A stretch of 64,000 bases of DNA from Pandoraea iniqua (GCF_902459685.1 NZ_CABPSF010000002.1:806001-870000), one strand, 5' to 3'. Counted from the first letter of the stretch, positions 14,751-24,244 are shown. Numbers and translations are program-made. The notes: generated by a model not told the origin, from the sequence alone.

Positions 14751-15338
14751 ATGCTCGAAAGTGACGTGACACATCCGAATCAACGCCTTTGGGTGACGTT
14801 CTATCCAGGCAAGTTGCCGAACGAAGCTCGCAGCCGCGAGACTGGGAAACCTGAATTCGACCTAGTCGATTTCGTTCGCGTTGCTGTCCCTGGTGATACG
14901 AACAATATCGTGGAGCGCCCGGTGCGCGATTCGGATCACATCGAGTGGCCGCATCAGTGGAACGCTTATAAGAACAGCCAGAGCCATCGCCCGACAGAAG
15001 GAACACCCGTCGAAGACTGGCCGCGCCTTGATGTTGCCACAGTCGCAAAGCTGAAGGCCCTCGAATTCCATACGGTCGAGCAGATCGCAAATGCGTCGGA
15101 CGCCGCTATTCAACGCGTCGGCATGGGCTGCTACGAACTGCGAGACAAGGCAACCGCTTTCATCAAGAGCGCGAGCGATAGCGCGCTTGCCCAGAAGCAA
15201 GCCGAAGAATTGCGCCTGAAAGATCAAGAGATTGCGGATTTGAAGGACACGGTTGCGCGATTTGGCGCACGCCTTCAGGCGCTTGAGTCAGATGAGCCGC
15301 CGCGCCGTGGTCGGCCCCCGAAGAGCCAGGAGGCATAA
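14751..15338 (+). CDS. Phage head/tail protein with helix-hairpin-helix-like segment (195 aa)
   Basis: The first 90 residues (RLWVTFYPGKLPNEARSRET, then FDLVDFVRVAVPG) are found in many capsid-adjacent proteins of this phage type. Residues about 95-135 (ATVAKLKALEFHTVEQIANA) resemble a helix-hairpin-helix used for DNA or protein contact. A coiled coil (AQKQAEELRLKDQEIADLKD) and a Pro/Arg tail with an AT-hook-like RRGRPPK follow. A DNA-contacting structural role is plausible. The function is unknown. Confidence 0.68.
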   Translation: MLESDVTHPNQRLWVTFYPGKLPNEARSRETGKPEFDLVDFVRVAVPGDTNNIVERPVRDSDHIEWPHQWNAYKNSQSHRPTEGTPVEDWPRLDVATVAKLKALEFHTVEQIANASDAAIQRVGMGCYELRDKATAFIKSASDSALAQKQAEELRLKDQEIADLKDTVARFGARLQALESDEPPRRGRPPKSQEA

Positions 15339-16253
15339 GTGGGCAAATCGCTACTCCAACTTGTCCAGAAGGTGACCGGTGAATTGGGCCTTGTCATCCC
15401 GACTGCCGTCGCCGGTAATACCTCACAGGACATTATCCAGATCGCGGCATTGATGAATGCTGTTGGCGATGAGTCGCAAGCCAAGTTTTGCTGGCAAGCG
15501 CTGGATACGGAGTATCGATTTACGACCGCTTATCAGCAAATTGCGGGTAACACCACGAACGGTAGCCCCATCGTCTCGGGGCTTGCCTCCACTGCCGGGA
15601 TTTTGCCCGGTACGTTCATGGTGACAGGGCTTGGCGTCCCCCAAGATTGCTATGTCCTGAGCGTGGACTCTGTATCTCAGGTCACGCTCAATCAAAACGC
15701 GACTGTGACGGCTACAGGATCGCAAATCGTCTTCGCGCAGACAAAGTACACGATGCCCGCTGACTATGACCGCCTTATTGACCGGACGCAGTGGGACAAG
15801 TCGAAGCATTGGGAGATGCTTGGCCCGGAATCGCCCCAACAGTGGCAGTGGATCAAGTCGGGCTATATCGCAACTGGCCCGCGTGTTCGGTGGCGGGTCT
15901 TGGGCGGTTACTTCCAAGTGTGGCCTGCTCTGAACACGTCTGAGTATTTGGGACTTGAGTACACATCGAAGTATTGGGCGCGAGATGCTACCGGCACACC
16001 CAAAGACGCACTTACGCAAGACACCGATACCAGCATCTTCAGTGACCGAATGATGGTCATTGGGACGAAACTGAAATACTTCGAGATCAAGGGATTTGAC
16101 ACGACGGCCTTGAAGCGGGACTTCGACTCCGAGTTTGATATCCGCATGGCCACGGAGCAGGGGGGGGCAACGTTGTCGATGGCTCCGCGCCTCTCGCAGG
16201 TTCTGGTGGGTCCGGAGAATACTCCAGACAGCGGTTACGGATTCCCGGGCTGA
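15339..16253 (+). CDS. Head-to-tail adaptor-like phage protein
   Basis: GTG start one base after the previous stop. A 304-residue protein whose N-terminal helices (SLLQLVQKVTGELGLVIPTA) match the start of P22 gp4-type head-completion proteins. It then contains a beta-insertion (GNTTNGSPIVSGLASTAGIL) and a C-terminal region with HWEMLGPESPQQWQWIKSGY. In this gene order (capsid, accessory, adaptor, gp10-like) an adaptor binding the portal ring is expected. The call relies on position and the conserved N-terminus. Confidence 0.7.
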   Translation: MGKSLLQLVQKVTGELGLVIPTAVAGNTSQDIIQIAALMNAVGDESQAKFCWQALDTEYRFTTAYQQIAGNTTNGSPIVSGLASTAGILPGTFMVTGLGVPQDCYVLSVDSVSQVTLNQNATVTATGSQIVFAQTKYTMPADYDRLIDRTQWDKSKHWEMLGPESPQQWQWIKSGYIATGPRVRWRVLGGYFQVWPALNTSEYLGLEYTSKYWARDATGTPKDALTQDTDTSIFSDRMMVIGTKLKYFEIKGFDTTALKRDFDSEFDIRMATEQGGATLSMAPRLSQVLVGPENTPDSGYGFPG

Positions 16254-16254
16254 C

Positions 16255-17835
16255 ATGGCGCAAATCCCATCTCTCTCGGCGCATAGAGTCGCCCGGTCAC
16301 GCGCGCAGTCGGCTAATGCATCGGTTTCGTCACTCCCGGCCCCTGTTGGTGGGTGGAACGCCCGTGACTCGATTGCGGCTATGTCTCCGACCGATGCGGT
16401 GATTTTGGAGAACTGGTTTCCGACCACGTCGGATGTAATGGTGCGCATGGGTTATACCCAATTCGCGACCGGCATTCCGACTCAGGTAAACAGCGTGATG
16501 GGATATAACCCGTCCGCAGGAACGCACAAGCTTTTTGCAGCAGCGGGGACAGCGGTCTATGACGTGTCGTTGGGAGGCGCAGTCGGTGCGCCGGTCATTA
16601 GTTCGCTGACCTCCGATAAGTGGATTCACACAAACTTTTCGACTAGCGCCGGTCCATTCATGTTGATGGTCAACGGTGCGGATGGATATTACGTCTACAA
16701 CGGAACGACTTGGCAATCCGTCACCAGCAGTTCCACTCCGGTCTCGATCACTGGCGTTGACCCCACAACGCTTACGCATGTAACCAGTTTCGCTTCACGC
16801 GTCTGGTTTATCCAGAAAGCATCCCTCAAAGCGTGGTATTTGCCCGTCGGGCAGATCGGCGGCGCAGCAACTGTGTTCGATCTTAGCGCCATCTTCCGGC
16901 GTGGCGGCAGCCTCGTTGCCGCAGGCGTTTGGACGGTGGATGGCGGCTATGGGATGCAGGACTATATCTGCTGGGTGACAAGCGAAGGTGAAATCGCGGT
17001 TTACGGTGGCACTGACCCATCCCAAGCGTCCACGTTCAATCTGGTTGGTGTTTATCGTCTCGGCTCTCCGATGGGGAATCGATGCTTCCAGAAGTACGGT
17101 AGCGATCTACTCTATGTCGGTAAGGACGGTCTTGCGCCGATGTCCAAGGCGCTGGCCAGTACCCGCGTGGATACACAGGTGAACCTCACGGCAAAGATCC
17201 AAGGGGCGATCTCTGAGGCCACATCGTTGTATGCGAATAACTTTGGCTGGTGCATGGTGCTGTACCCGCTGAATAACATGGTCATCCTGAACGTGCCGGT
17301 TGCTTTGAATGCTCAGCAACAGTACGTCATGAACACCATTACAGGGGCTTGGTGCCCATTCAAAGGCTGGAACGCCAACTGCTGGGAACTGTTTGACGAC
17401 AAGATCTATTTCGGTGGAAACGGCTACGTTGGATTGGCATGGAATACGTTTTCTGACAACGGCCAGAACATCAACGCAATAGGGCTGCAAGCGTTCAATG
17501 ACTTCGGTATGCCTGCCGTGAACAAACGGTTCACGATGATGCGTCCGATTCTATGGACGAATGGCTCTCCGGCCATATTCGCCGGGGTGAACGTCAACTA
17601 TGACCAGAACGTCCCTCAGTCCACGTTGAATTTTGCTCCTGTCGCTTACGGCGTCTGGGACTCGTCGGCGTGGGATCTCGCGCTGTGGGGCGGCAGTCTC
17701 AATATCAACAACGCATGGCAGGGCGTCACGGGCATCGGCTCGACAGGTGCCCCAATCCTCAAGGCGACGACAAATGGCATTGAGACGCATTGGGTCAGCA
17801 CGGATCTGGTTATGGAAAGCGGGTGGACCCTATGA
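16255..17835 (+). CDS. Tail hub / DNA stabilisation protein, P22 gp10-like position
   Basis: The ATG at 16255, just after the preceding stop (CTGACATGG), gives 526 residues; an in-frame ATG at 16135 would start inside the adaptor gene. The N-terminal PAPVGGWNARDSIAAMSPTD, then AVILENWFPTTSDVMVRMGY, is the hallmark of podophage tail-tube or hub proteins. The rest is a long beta-propeller-like series of strands. These proteins close the portal after packaging. Its stop overlaps the GNAT start. Confidence 0.78.
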   Translation: MAQIPSLSAHRVARSRAQSANASVSSLPAPVGGWNARDSIAAMSPTDAVILENWFPTTSDVMVRMGYTQFATGIPTQVNSVMGYNPSAGTHKLFAAAGTAVYDVSLGGAVGAPVISSLTSDKWIHTNFSTSAGPFMLMVNGADGYYVYNGTTWQSVTSSSTPVSITGVDPTTLTHVTSFASRVWFIQKASLKAWYLPVGQIGGAATVFDLSAIFRRGGSLVAAGVWTVDGGYGMQDYICWVTSEGEIAVYGGTDPSQASTFNLVGVYRLGSPMGNRCFQKYGSDLLYVGKDGLAPMSKALASTRVDTQVNLTAKIQGAISEATSLYANNFGWCMVLYPLNNMVILNVPVALNAQQQYVMNTITGAWCPFKGWNANCWELFDDKIYFGGNGYVGLAWNTFSDNGQNINAIGLQAFNDFGMPAVNKRFTMMRPILWTNGSPAIFAGVNVNYDQNVPQSTLNFAPVAYGVWDSSAWDLALWGGSLNINNAWQGVTGIGSTGAPILKATTNGIETHWVSTDLVMESGWTL

Positions 17836-18284
17836 AGCGCATTGTGTGGGATCAGTCCGCACGCGTCATTGATTGGGTATCTGCGAAGACCGGCGAAGAA
17901 GGTTATCCACTCGCTGTCGGCATCGGTCTTGAGAAGAACGGCGAGCTAATCGCAGGTGTCGTTTTCAATCTCAAGGCTGGGAAAAACATTCTCATGCATG
18001 TCGCCTCGGACGGAAGTCGCCACTGGATGACGCCCGCATATATGGCCGCATGCTTTCGCTATGCCTTCATCCAAGAAGGATGTAACCACATCACGGGGCT
18101 TGTCAGGTCCGACAACTCCGATGCTCAACATTTCGATGAAGGGCTTGGATTCGTCAAGCGCGGTCTCTTGCCCAAGGCATGTGACGACGGTGCAGACCTG
18201 ATTATCTACGGCATGCTCAAAGAGGAATGCCGCTTTCTAGACGGGAAATATCATGCCGCGCTTCTTGAATCACTTCGATCCTGA
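17832..18284 (+). CDS. GNAT-like N-acetyltransferase encoded in the tail module
   Basis: A 150-residue protein coupled by ATGA to the tail-hub gene. The pattern is GNAT-like: strands GIGLEKNGELIAGVVF, a helix TPAYMAACFRYAFIQEGCNH, then strand ITGLVRSDNSDAQHFDEGLG where the acetyl-CoA-binding N-x-x-(A/S) helix is expected, and GFVKRGLLPKA. Such enzymes occur in tail modules of many podophages; the substrate is unknown, with virion proteins or host factors as candidates. It overlaps the next gene by 32 bp. Confidence 0.78.
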   Translation: MKRIVWDQSARVIDWVSAKTGEEGYPLAVGIGLEKNGELIAGVVFNLKAGKNILMHVASDGSRHWMTPAYMAACFRYAFIQEGCNHITGLVRSDNSDAQHFDEGLGFVKRGLLPKACDDGADLIIYGMLKEECRFLDGKYHAALLESLRS

Positions 18285-19530
18285 TCTTCCTGTCCGAGCG
18301 TTCCGGAAATCCCTTTTCCGGAATCGTCCGGAGACGCTAGAGGGCGGCGGCAAAGGGGGCAGCGCGCCATCGGCTCCCGACCCCTATGCGGTCGCGGGTG
18401 CGACGACGCAGACCAATCAGCAGTCTGCTGCGTACAACAAAGCCCTGAATCTGGGTAACTACTCGAATCCGTTCGGTAGCCAGCAAAGCGGAATCAGCGG
18501 CTATGACCCTGCGACAGGCGCGCCGATCTATCAGACCAATATCAGCGCTAACCCTCAGTTGCAGGGGGCGATGAATGGATTGTTTGGGCAGATCGGTCAA
18601 TCTGGGAACATCAACCAGAACGCGATGAATGGCCTATCGGGCCTGATGGGCACATACCAGGCCCTCAATTCCGGCTATGCGGGTCTCAATCCGGAACTGA
18701 TCAATATCGGGAATGGGATTAACCAACAGGCAGCGCAAAACGCGCAGCAACAGGGTCAAGACGCCGCCTATAAGGCCCAGACGCAGTACTTGGACCCGCA
18801 GTTCTCTCAGCAGCAAGAAAGCCTCCAAGCGTCTCTGGCGAATCAGGGCCTCACGCCAGGTTCTCAAGCGTATCTGAACGCGATGACGAACTTTGGCAAT
18901 CAGAAGCAGCAGGCGTATAGCAACGCTGCCAATCAAGCCATCATGACCGGCTCCCAGCTTGGCGCTCAGAACTGGCAGAACCAACTTGCAGGCGCTCAGG
19001 CACAAGCTGGCTTGGTGGGACAAAAGGCCTCTCTCTTCGGCCAGATGCAAAACAACTTGCAAGGTCAGGCCGGGCTGTATGGCCAGCAAGTCGGCATCGG
19101 TCAGTTGCCATATTCCAATCTGCAATCGATTGCCTCGATGGTTCCTGGATACTCCGGGCCTGCGCAATCTGCGGCACAGCCTGCGAACATCGGCCAGAAT
19201 ATCTACAGCAATTACCAAGGCCAGATGAACCAGTACAACGCTAATCAGGCAAGTGCGAACTCTACGATGGGCGGTTTGTTCGGGCTTGGTTCTGCTGGGA
19301 TCATTGGGCTCTCGTCCTTCTTTTCGGACCGCAGGCTTAAGACATGCATCAAGCGCGTCGGTAAGTGGGCCAATGGCCTAGGTGTCTACACCTACCGTTA
19401 CCTGTGGGAAGAGGACGATGTGCGCCATATCGGCTTCATGGCTGACGAGGTTCGCAAGGTGCGTCCGCAAGCTGTGGTTCCGCATGAAAGCGGCTTCGAT
19501 ATGGTCAATTACCAGATGGCGGGGGTGTGA
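18253..19530 (+). CDS. Gln/Asn-rich virion protein with C-terminal S74 intramolecular chaperone
   Basis: A 425-residue protein. Residues about 30-350 are Gly/Gln/Asn/Ala-rich with repeated Q-rich helices and read like an injected or needle-type virion protein. Residues about 355-425 are a peptidase-S74 (endosialidase-type) chaperone: FFSDRRLKTCIKRVG has the conserved Ser-Asp-x-Arg-x-Lys self-cleavage site, and HIGFMADEVRKVRPQAV matches the family core. S74 domains trimerise tail spikes and fibres and then cut themselves off. Its attachment to a Q-rich body instead of a beta-helix is notable. Confidence 0.78.
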   Translation: MPRFLNHFDPDLPVRAFRKSLFRNRPETLEGGGKGGSAPSAPDPYAVAGATTQTNQQSAAYNKALNLGNYSNPFGSQQSGISGYDPATGAPIYQTNISANPQLQGAMNGLFGQIGQSGNINQNAMNGLSGLMGTYQALNSGYAGLNPELINIGNGINQQAAQNAQQQGQDAAYKAQTQYLDPQFSQQQESLQASLANQGLTPGSQAYLNAMTNFGNQKQQAYSNAANQAIMTGSQLGAQNWQNQLAGAQAQAGLVGQKASLFGQMQNNLQGQAGLYGQQVGIGQLPYSNLQSIASMVPGYSGPAQSAAQPANIGQNIYSNYQGQMNQYNANQASANSTMGGLFGLGSAGIIGLSSFFSDRRLKTCIKRVGKWANGLGVYTYRYLWEEDDVRHIGFMADEVRKVRPQAVVPHESGFDMVNYQMAGV

Positions 19531-19531
19531 G

Positions 19532-19906
19532 ATGGTTTGGTCTCTTGGGGGATTTTCGCCTTCTGGCATCTTGGGGAATCTGTTTAGCAATAGCAATCCG
19601 TCGCCTCTTTCGGGCGGCTCTGCTGTTCCTATCGGGATGGGAGGGGGGCTACAAGGATCGATGACAGCACCTCTAGGAAGTGGCGTCGCAGAAAGTGGGA
19701 TTGATAGCGCGGCATCACCATTCCTTCAAATGGCTCTTCAGCAGGCAATGAAAAATGGGGGCGGACAAGCCTCTCCGAACATGTCGCCATTGTCGGCAGC
19801 GCAAGACAACAGTCAAGCAGGTGTCACGCTTGGTGCGCCCCTGCCAACGGTGCCCTCAGTAAATCCGCAAATGCTCGCGCGCGCTCTTCAACGATTTCAA
19901 GGTTAA
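19532..19906 (+). CDS. Small Gly/Ser/Pro-rich virion-associated protein (124 aa)
   Basis: The ATG at 19532 lies just after the S74-protein stop. The composition is Gly/Ser/Pro-rich (GFSPSGILGNLFSNSNPSPL), followed by two short helices (FLQMALQQAMKNGG, NPQMLARALQRFQG). It looks disordered and may be an ejected or internal virion component, given its neighbours. No family is recognised. Confidence 0.6.
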   Translation: MVWSLGGFSPSGILGNLFSNSNPSPLSGGSAVPIGMGGGLQGSMTAPLGSGVAESGIDSAASPFLQMALQQAMKNGGGQASPNMSPLSAAQDNSQAGVTLGAPLPTVPSVNPQMLARALQRFQG

Positions 19907-19915
19907 GGGGGAAAA

Positions 19916-21916
19916 ATGGCAACCTCGTCGGGTCCGGTGATCCTCCCTCAGTTCCAAGGCGATTATCTTGACGTTCAGCGCAAGCAGCAATTAGCTCAGG
20001 CGCTTATGGGCGTCGCAATGAACAATGGCGGCGATCAGCTAAACAAGATGGGCGCAGGCATGCCTGTCATGCCGAAATACAGCATCGGATCAGGCATTGC
20101 CCAGCTTGGCCAAGCGCTTCTTGCTGCGAAACTCGGAAACGATTCCGTCGAAGGAATGCGCAACCTTGGCGCTCAGCAAATGCAATTCCTGATGGGTTCG
20201 CCGCAAAGCGCCCAGCCTTCCACACAAACCTCGGATGCTGCTCCGGTTGGCGTATCATCGGGTGGTGGCTTGGCTGGCTCGATGCAGGTTGCTAATCCTT
20301 TCAGCGATGGTTCGAACGATACTAGCGCTCTGGCCAACGCCCTTAGCACGCAGCGTAGCGGCGGATTCCTATCTCCGGGTGGTCCTAATAACCCCGCTGG
20401 TCTTCCGGCGCAGATGGCCGCACAGCTTTACCTTAGCGATCCATCAAAATATTGGGAGACGCAGGCCAAGCAATTCGACCCGACCGACGCAACGAAAATG
20501 GCGCGCGCCGCTGGAATGGACCCGACGCAGGCAAACCGTGGTGCGCTCGCCAAGGCCAACTTCATTGCTCCGGTATCGTTGCGACCGGGCGGCTATATGT
20601 TTGATCCCATGTCGGGCCAGACACAGCAAATGCCGCATGTCCCGGATGGATTCACGGCGGTCCAAGGGCAGAACGGCCAATGGAATATCGTGCCAGTCCA
20701 AGGCGGTCTTGGTGCTATTGCGGATACCACGGCTGCCCGCGCACGCGGTAACGCGCAATACAACCTCAAGGAAGTCTATAACCCGCAGACGCAGCAAATG
20801 GAGTATCAGACCACGACGAATGTCGCGGACGCTGCGAATGGTGGTGTACCAGCGGGCAACCTGCCTGCCCCGATCCGGAATAACAACCCCGGCGCGTTGA
20901 TGCCGGGAGGCCGTCTCGCACAGTACAACTCGCCACAAGAAGGGTTGGCCGCAATGGACAACAACCTTCAGAACTACGGCAAACAAGGCGTGAATACGCT
21001 GGCCGGGGTTATTTCGAAGTGGGCACCTCCGAACGAGAACGACACGAAGGCCTATATCGCTGATGCGGCGCAGCGATTGGGCATCAAGCCCGACCAGAAA
21101 ATCGACCTCGGTAATCCGTATGTGCGCCAAGCGATTAGCTCGGCAATCATGCTGCGCGAGAACGGGCCGAATGGGGTATTCGGCTATCCGGGGCAGCAAG
21201 GAACTCCGAATGGTGCGCCAAGCGTTCCCCAAGGATATCCGGGCGCTCCTGGCGCAGCAGCCCAACGGTCCGGTGGTTTTGCCGCAGCACCCCCGCTTGG
21301 TGTAACGACCGCTGCAAATGCCTCGCAAGGTGCGCCCAGTAAGCAGATGGGAGATGCTCAATCAGCGCTTTCCGATGCCGATAGCGTCTACCAACAATCC
21401 CGCGATGCATTGACGAACATGATCGGCCTAGCTCAGAAACAGGGGGTTGGCGGGACACTTGCGCGATTCGCTCCGGAAGCTGTGGCCACCCGTCTTAGCA
21501 CGGATGCCGCCGAGTATGGAAAGCTGCATGCGAACTACGTCAGTCTGCAAGGGAAAGCCCTTGGGGCAGCTGGCAGCGATGCGTCTCGGGCCACAATCAA
21601 CGAATCAGTACCGACCTACGATAAGCCCCAAGATGCCAAGATTTCCGGCCTCAACAACCAACTGAATCAGTTGGATTTGATGCACCTGAAGCGCCAGGTC
21701 ATGGCCCCTCTGTTCCAACAAGGTAACGAAAAGGCTTACACGCAGCAATCAGCCGCTTTTGACAACATGGTCAAACCGGCCATGATGCCGACCATTGCGC
21801 CGATTTTGCAGATGAACGGTGATCAACAGCGGGCGGCAGTCCAGCAGGCGGTGAAGCAAAACGCATCATTGAAGCCTGTCTTTGAGATGATGTTCAATAA
21901 CGGGATGCTGAAATGA
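19916..21916 (+). CDS. Ejection protein with lytic transglycosylase-like segment
   Basis: A 666-residue protein behind AAGGGGGAAAA. The N-terminal third is a low-complexity, Gln/Gly-rich region. Residues about 320-430 contain the known phage RNNNPGA...Y...QEGLAAMDNNL and KWAPPNENDTKAYI pattern found in virion-associated peptidoglycan-acting proteins. The C-terminal part (QMGDAQSALSDADSVYQQ and following) is helical, typical of injected internal proteins. It probably locally opens the cell wall and forms part of the trans-envelope channel during DNA entry. The next gene overlaps by ATGA. Confidence 0.75.
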   Translation: MATSSGPVILPQFQGDYLDVQRKQQLAQALMGVAMNNGGDQLNKMGAGMPVMPKYSIGSGIAQLGQALLAAKLGNDSVEGMRNLGAQQMQFLMGSPQSAQPSTQTSDAAPVGVSSGGGLAGSMQVANPFSDGSNDTSALANALSTQRSGGFLSPGGPNNPAGLPAQMAAQLYLSDPSKYWETQAKQFDPTDATKMARAAGMDPTQANRGALAKANFIAPVSLRPGGYMFDPMSGQTQQMPHVPDGFTAVQGQNGQWNIVPVQGGLGAIADTTAARARGNAQYNLKEVYNPQTQQMEYQTTTNVADAANGGVPAGNLPAPIRNNNPGALMPGGRLAQYNSPQEGLAAMDNNLQNYGKQGVNTLAGVISKWAPPNENDTKAYIADAAQRLGIKPDQKIDLGNPYVRQAISSAIMLRENGPNGVFGYPGQQGTPNGAPSVPQGYPGAPGAAAQRSGGFAAAPPLGVTTAANASQGAPSKQMGDAQSALSDADSVYQQSRDALTNMIGLAQKQGVGGTLARFAPEAVATRLSTDAAEYGKLHANYVSLQGKALGAAGSDASRATINESVPTYDKPQDAKISGLNNQLNQLDLMHLKRQVMAPLFQQGNEKAYTQQSAAFDNMVKPAMMPTIAPILQMNGDQQRAAVQQAVKQNASLKPVFEMMFNNGMLK

Positions 21917-23610
21917 GCGCATTTGACGACTACCTGAACGCTGCCCCCCAGCAGGCATCTGGGCAGTCGTTTGATGCATATCTCTCGGCTGGCTCTCCGT
22001 CATTGCCAGTTGCGAAAGCGCCGCAGTCCGCACCGGTGGGCGCGCCTCCTTCCACCAACGGATTTACGACCGGCGTAGGTGACGTTATCCGTGGGATTGT
22101 GCAGTCCGCTGTTCATGGGATCGGATATGCAGCAGACAAGATCGCCCCTGATTCTCAAATGGCGGCAGATTTCCGATCTGGCATTCCTCAGGTCGACGCA
22201 CAGATCAATCAGCAAGAGGCGCAATACAATGCTGCGCGCGCTGCTGCGGGGAAGGATGGCATTGACTGGGGACGTATCGCTGGCAACGTTGTGGGTTCGG
22301 CCCCTCTCGTTCTGAACTCTCCTGGAGCCGCCGCTAGCACCTTGGGGAAGGTTGGCCTAGGCGCTGGCACGGCGGCTTTGAGTACTGCATTCACGCCAGT
22401 TACCGATATCCCAGAGGGTAGTTCATATGCTGACCAGAAGCTAAATCAGTTGGCGCTTGCTGGTGCTGTCGGCGGCGCAGCGCCTTTGGTCGCCACTGGG
22501 CTAGGAAAGGTTGTTTCTGGCGTTACCGATCCCGTCCGGCAACGTCTTGCGCAAGCTGGCGTGCAGATGACTCCGGGGCAAATCCTCGGGGGTGCGCTTC
22601 AGCGAACTGAGGACAAGCTGACCAGCGTTCCGGTTCTGGGGGACATGATCAAGAACGGCCAGCAACGGTCTGTGCAGAGCTTTAATCGTGCGGCATATGA
22701 CAGTGCGCTTGCACCAATCGGGCAAGAGATTCCGGCGAACGTCGGGACAGGCTCTGCGGGCGTTGATTACGTCCGCAAGCAGATCGGTGATGTCTACAAA
22801 TCACTCACGCCCCGGGCGACGTTCATAGCTGACCAGAATTTCAGCAATGACCTTGCTGGCATCCGTGCCAGCCTTGCGCAGAATGCACCGAGTGCCCTAA
22901 ATCAGTTCGACAACATTGTCGAAAATCAGGTCACCAAGAAGTTGAACGGAAACCTGCTGAGCGGCGAGCAGTGGGGTAATAGCCGATCCACTATTTCAGG
23001 GATAGCGCGTAATCAGCGGCTTGGTAACGCCACTCCTGATAATCGAGTCTTGGCAGACGCATTGGATGACCTCAACGGTGCGATCAATGCCGGGGTAGGA
23101 CGCGCGAGTCCTCCTGATGTGCTTCAAAGTCTCCAGAATGCCAACGCGGCATATTCTCAGTACAAGCAGATCGAGCGAGCCGCAGGCATGGCTAACGCCT
23201 CGAATAACGGGAATATTTTTACGGCGTCCCAATATGCGAACGCTCTACGCCGCAGCGCGACCGCTTCACAGAAAGCTACGAATACCGGACTAAATGGGCA
23301 ATTCGCGGCTGATGCTACCGAAGTCCTCGGGGCAAAGTATCCGGACAGCGGAACTGTAGGCCGTTCCCTGCTGACATTGGGCCTGGGCGCTGCGGCTGGT
23401 CATGCTGCTGCACCCGGTGTAGTTGTTCCTGCCGCAGTTGGCATTGGATTAGGGTCTATCCCCTACACGGCAACTGGCCAGAAGCTAGCCCAAGCGTTGC
23501 TCATGAACCGCCCGGCTGCTGCTTCGTCCGTGGCCAATGCAATCTCAACGCTTGGTCCACGGGTTGGCGTCCTTCTTGGAAATCCTGTCGCACGCCTTCA
23601 GAATCCGTGA
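21913..23610 (+). CDS. Internal virion / DNA ejection protein
   Basis: A 565-residue protein coupled by ATGA to the transglycosylase-like gene. The N-terminus (MSAFDDYLNAAPQQASGQSF) with repeated FDxYL motifs is typical of the large internal proteins of podo-like prophages. Hydrophobic Gly/Ala-rich stretches near residues 115-140, 170-195 and 475-515 could insert in the membrane; the middle is helical. A role in building the ejection conduit is inferred from position and composition. Confidence 0.72.
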   Translation: MSAFDDYLNAAPQQASGQSFDAYLSAGSPSLPVAKAPQSAPVGAPPSTNGFTTGVGDVIRGIVQSAVHGIGYAADKIAPDSQMAADFRSGIPQVDAQINQQEAQYNAARAAAGKDGIDWGRIAGNVVGSAPLVLNSPGAAASTLGKVGLGAGTAALSTAFTPVTDIPEGSSYADQKLNQLALAGAVGGAAPLVATGLGKVVSGVTDPVRQRLAQAGVQMTPGQILGGALQRTEDKLTSVPVLGDMIKNGQQRSVQSFNRAAYDSALAPIGQEIPANVGTGSAGVDYVRKQIGDVYKSLTPRATFIADQNFSNDLAGIRASLAQNAPSALNQFDNIVENQVTKKLNGNLLSGEQWGNSRSTISGIARNQRLGNATPDNRVLADALDDLNGAINAGVGRASPPDVLQSLQNANAAYSQYKQIERAAGMANASNNGNIFTASQYANALRRSATASQKATNTGLNGQFAADATEVLGAKYPDSGTVGRSLLTLGLGAAAGHAAAPGVVVPAAVGIGLGSIPYTATGQKLAQALLMNRPAAASSVANAISTLGPRVGVLLGNPVARLQNP

Positions 23611-23629
23611 CCAGATGGGAGGCACGATC

Positions 23630-23695
23630 ATGCTTAGCAGCGATAAGCAGATTGAGGTAATGATAAACCGTGTTGTTTGCTCTTCAGTCATATGA
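23630..23695 (+). CDS. Doubtful micro-ORF (21 aa)
   Basis: ATG preceded by GGGAGGCACG opens MLSSDKQIEVMINRVVCSSV plus one Ile. It has a good ribosome-binding site and lies between the ejection gene and a terminator, but it is too short to judge. Confidence 0.2.
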   Translation: MLSSDKQIEVMINRVVCSSVI

Positions 23696-23700
23696 GTTTT

Positions 23701-23723
23701 AGCCGCCCCCGGGGCGGCTTTTT
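23701..23723 (+). terminator. Intrinsic terminator between virion and lysis genes
   Basis: AGCCGCCCC (23701-23709) is complementary to GGGGCGGCT (23711-23719); the centre must open as a loop. TTTTT follows. The next gene starts at 23771. It separates the ejection genes from the lysis cassette within the same transcription direction. Confidence 0.77.
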
Positions 23724-23770
23724 CATTTCAGGTACTGGCCAGTATAGACCAGTCGTCCGGGGGAACAACG

Positions 23771-24244
23771 GTGGCTAATGACGACATGAACGATGCCGAA
23801 TTCAGAGTACTAGCTGAGCGCATTAATCAGAACCTTGATTGGCAAAAGCGCATGGACGGGAAGATGGAGACGATTCTCCAGCTTCAGCTCGCGCTCGCCC
23901 GGCAACAAGAGCAGATCGATACCTTGAATAAAGGGCAAGAAGTTCTCTTTGAAAAGTCAGATGAACTTCAGGACGCTCTCAAGCCGTTGCGCGACGAAGT
24001 CATTGGAAACCGGCGTGCAGTCCGGATTCTTGCGGCGATAGGTAGCGTTTTGCTGGCCGGTTCGACCACCGTTTATTCCCAATGGCGTCCGTGGGCAGAT
24101 GACATCGCAAAAGCCAAGGCAGCAAGGGATGATCAGATCGCTAAGTATCAATACGACGTGGGTTCCGAGCTGCGACGCGCCGACAATCGGCTCACGGTTC
24201 TTGAATTCCGCGCCAACAACGCCGACCAGAAGGGGGCGAAATGA
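23771..24244 (+). CDS. Coiled-coil membrane protein of the lysis module
   Basis: GTG start behind GGGGGAACAACG. The 157-residue protein has a long N-terminal coiled coil (residues 8-75: FRVLAERINQNLDWQKRMDG, TILQLQLALARQQEQIDTLN), one transmembrane helix near 84-102 (RILAAIGSVLLAGSTTVYS) and a charged C-terminal helix. This layout is common for phage proteins directly before endolysin, possibly an accessory or antiholin. It overlaps the lysozyme start by ATGA. It is not a classical holin by itself. Confidence 0.68.
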   Translation: MANDDMNDAEFRVLAERINQNLDWQKRMDGKMETILQLQLALARQQEQIDTLNKGQEVLFEKSDELQDALKPLRDEVIGNRRAVRILAAIGSVLLAGSTTVYSQWRPWADDIAKAKAARDDQIAKYQYDVGSELRRADNRLTVLEFRANNADQKGAK

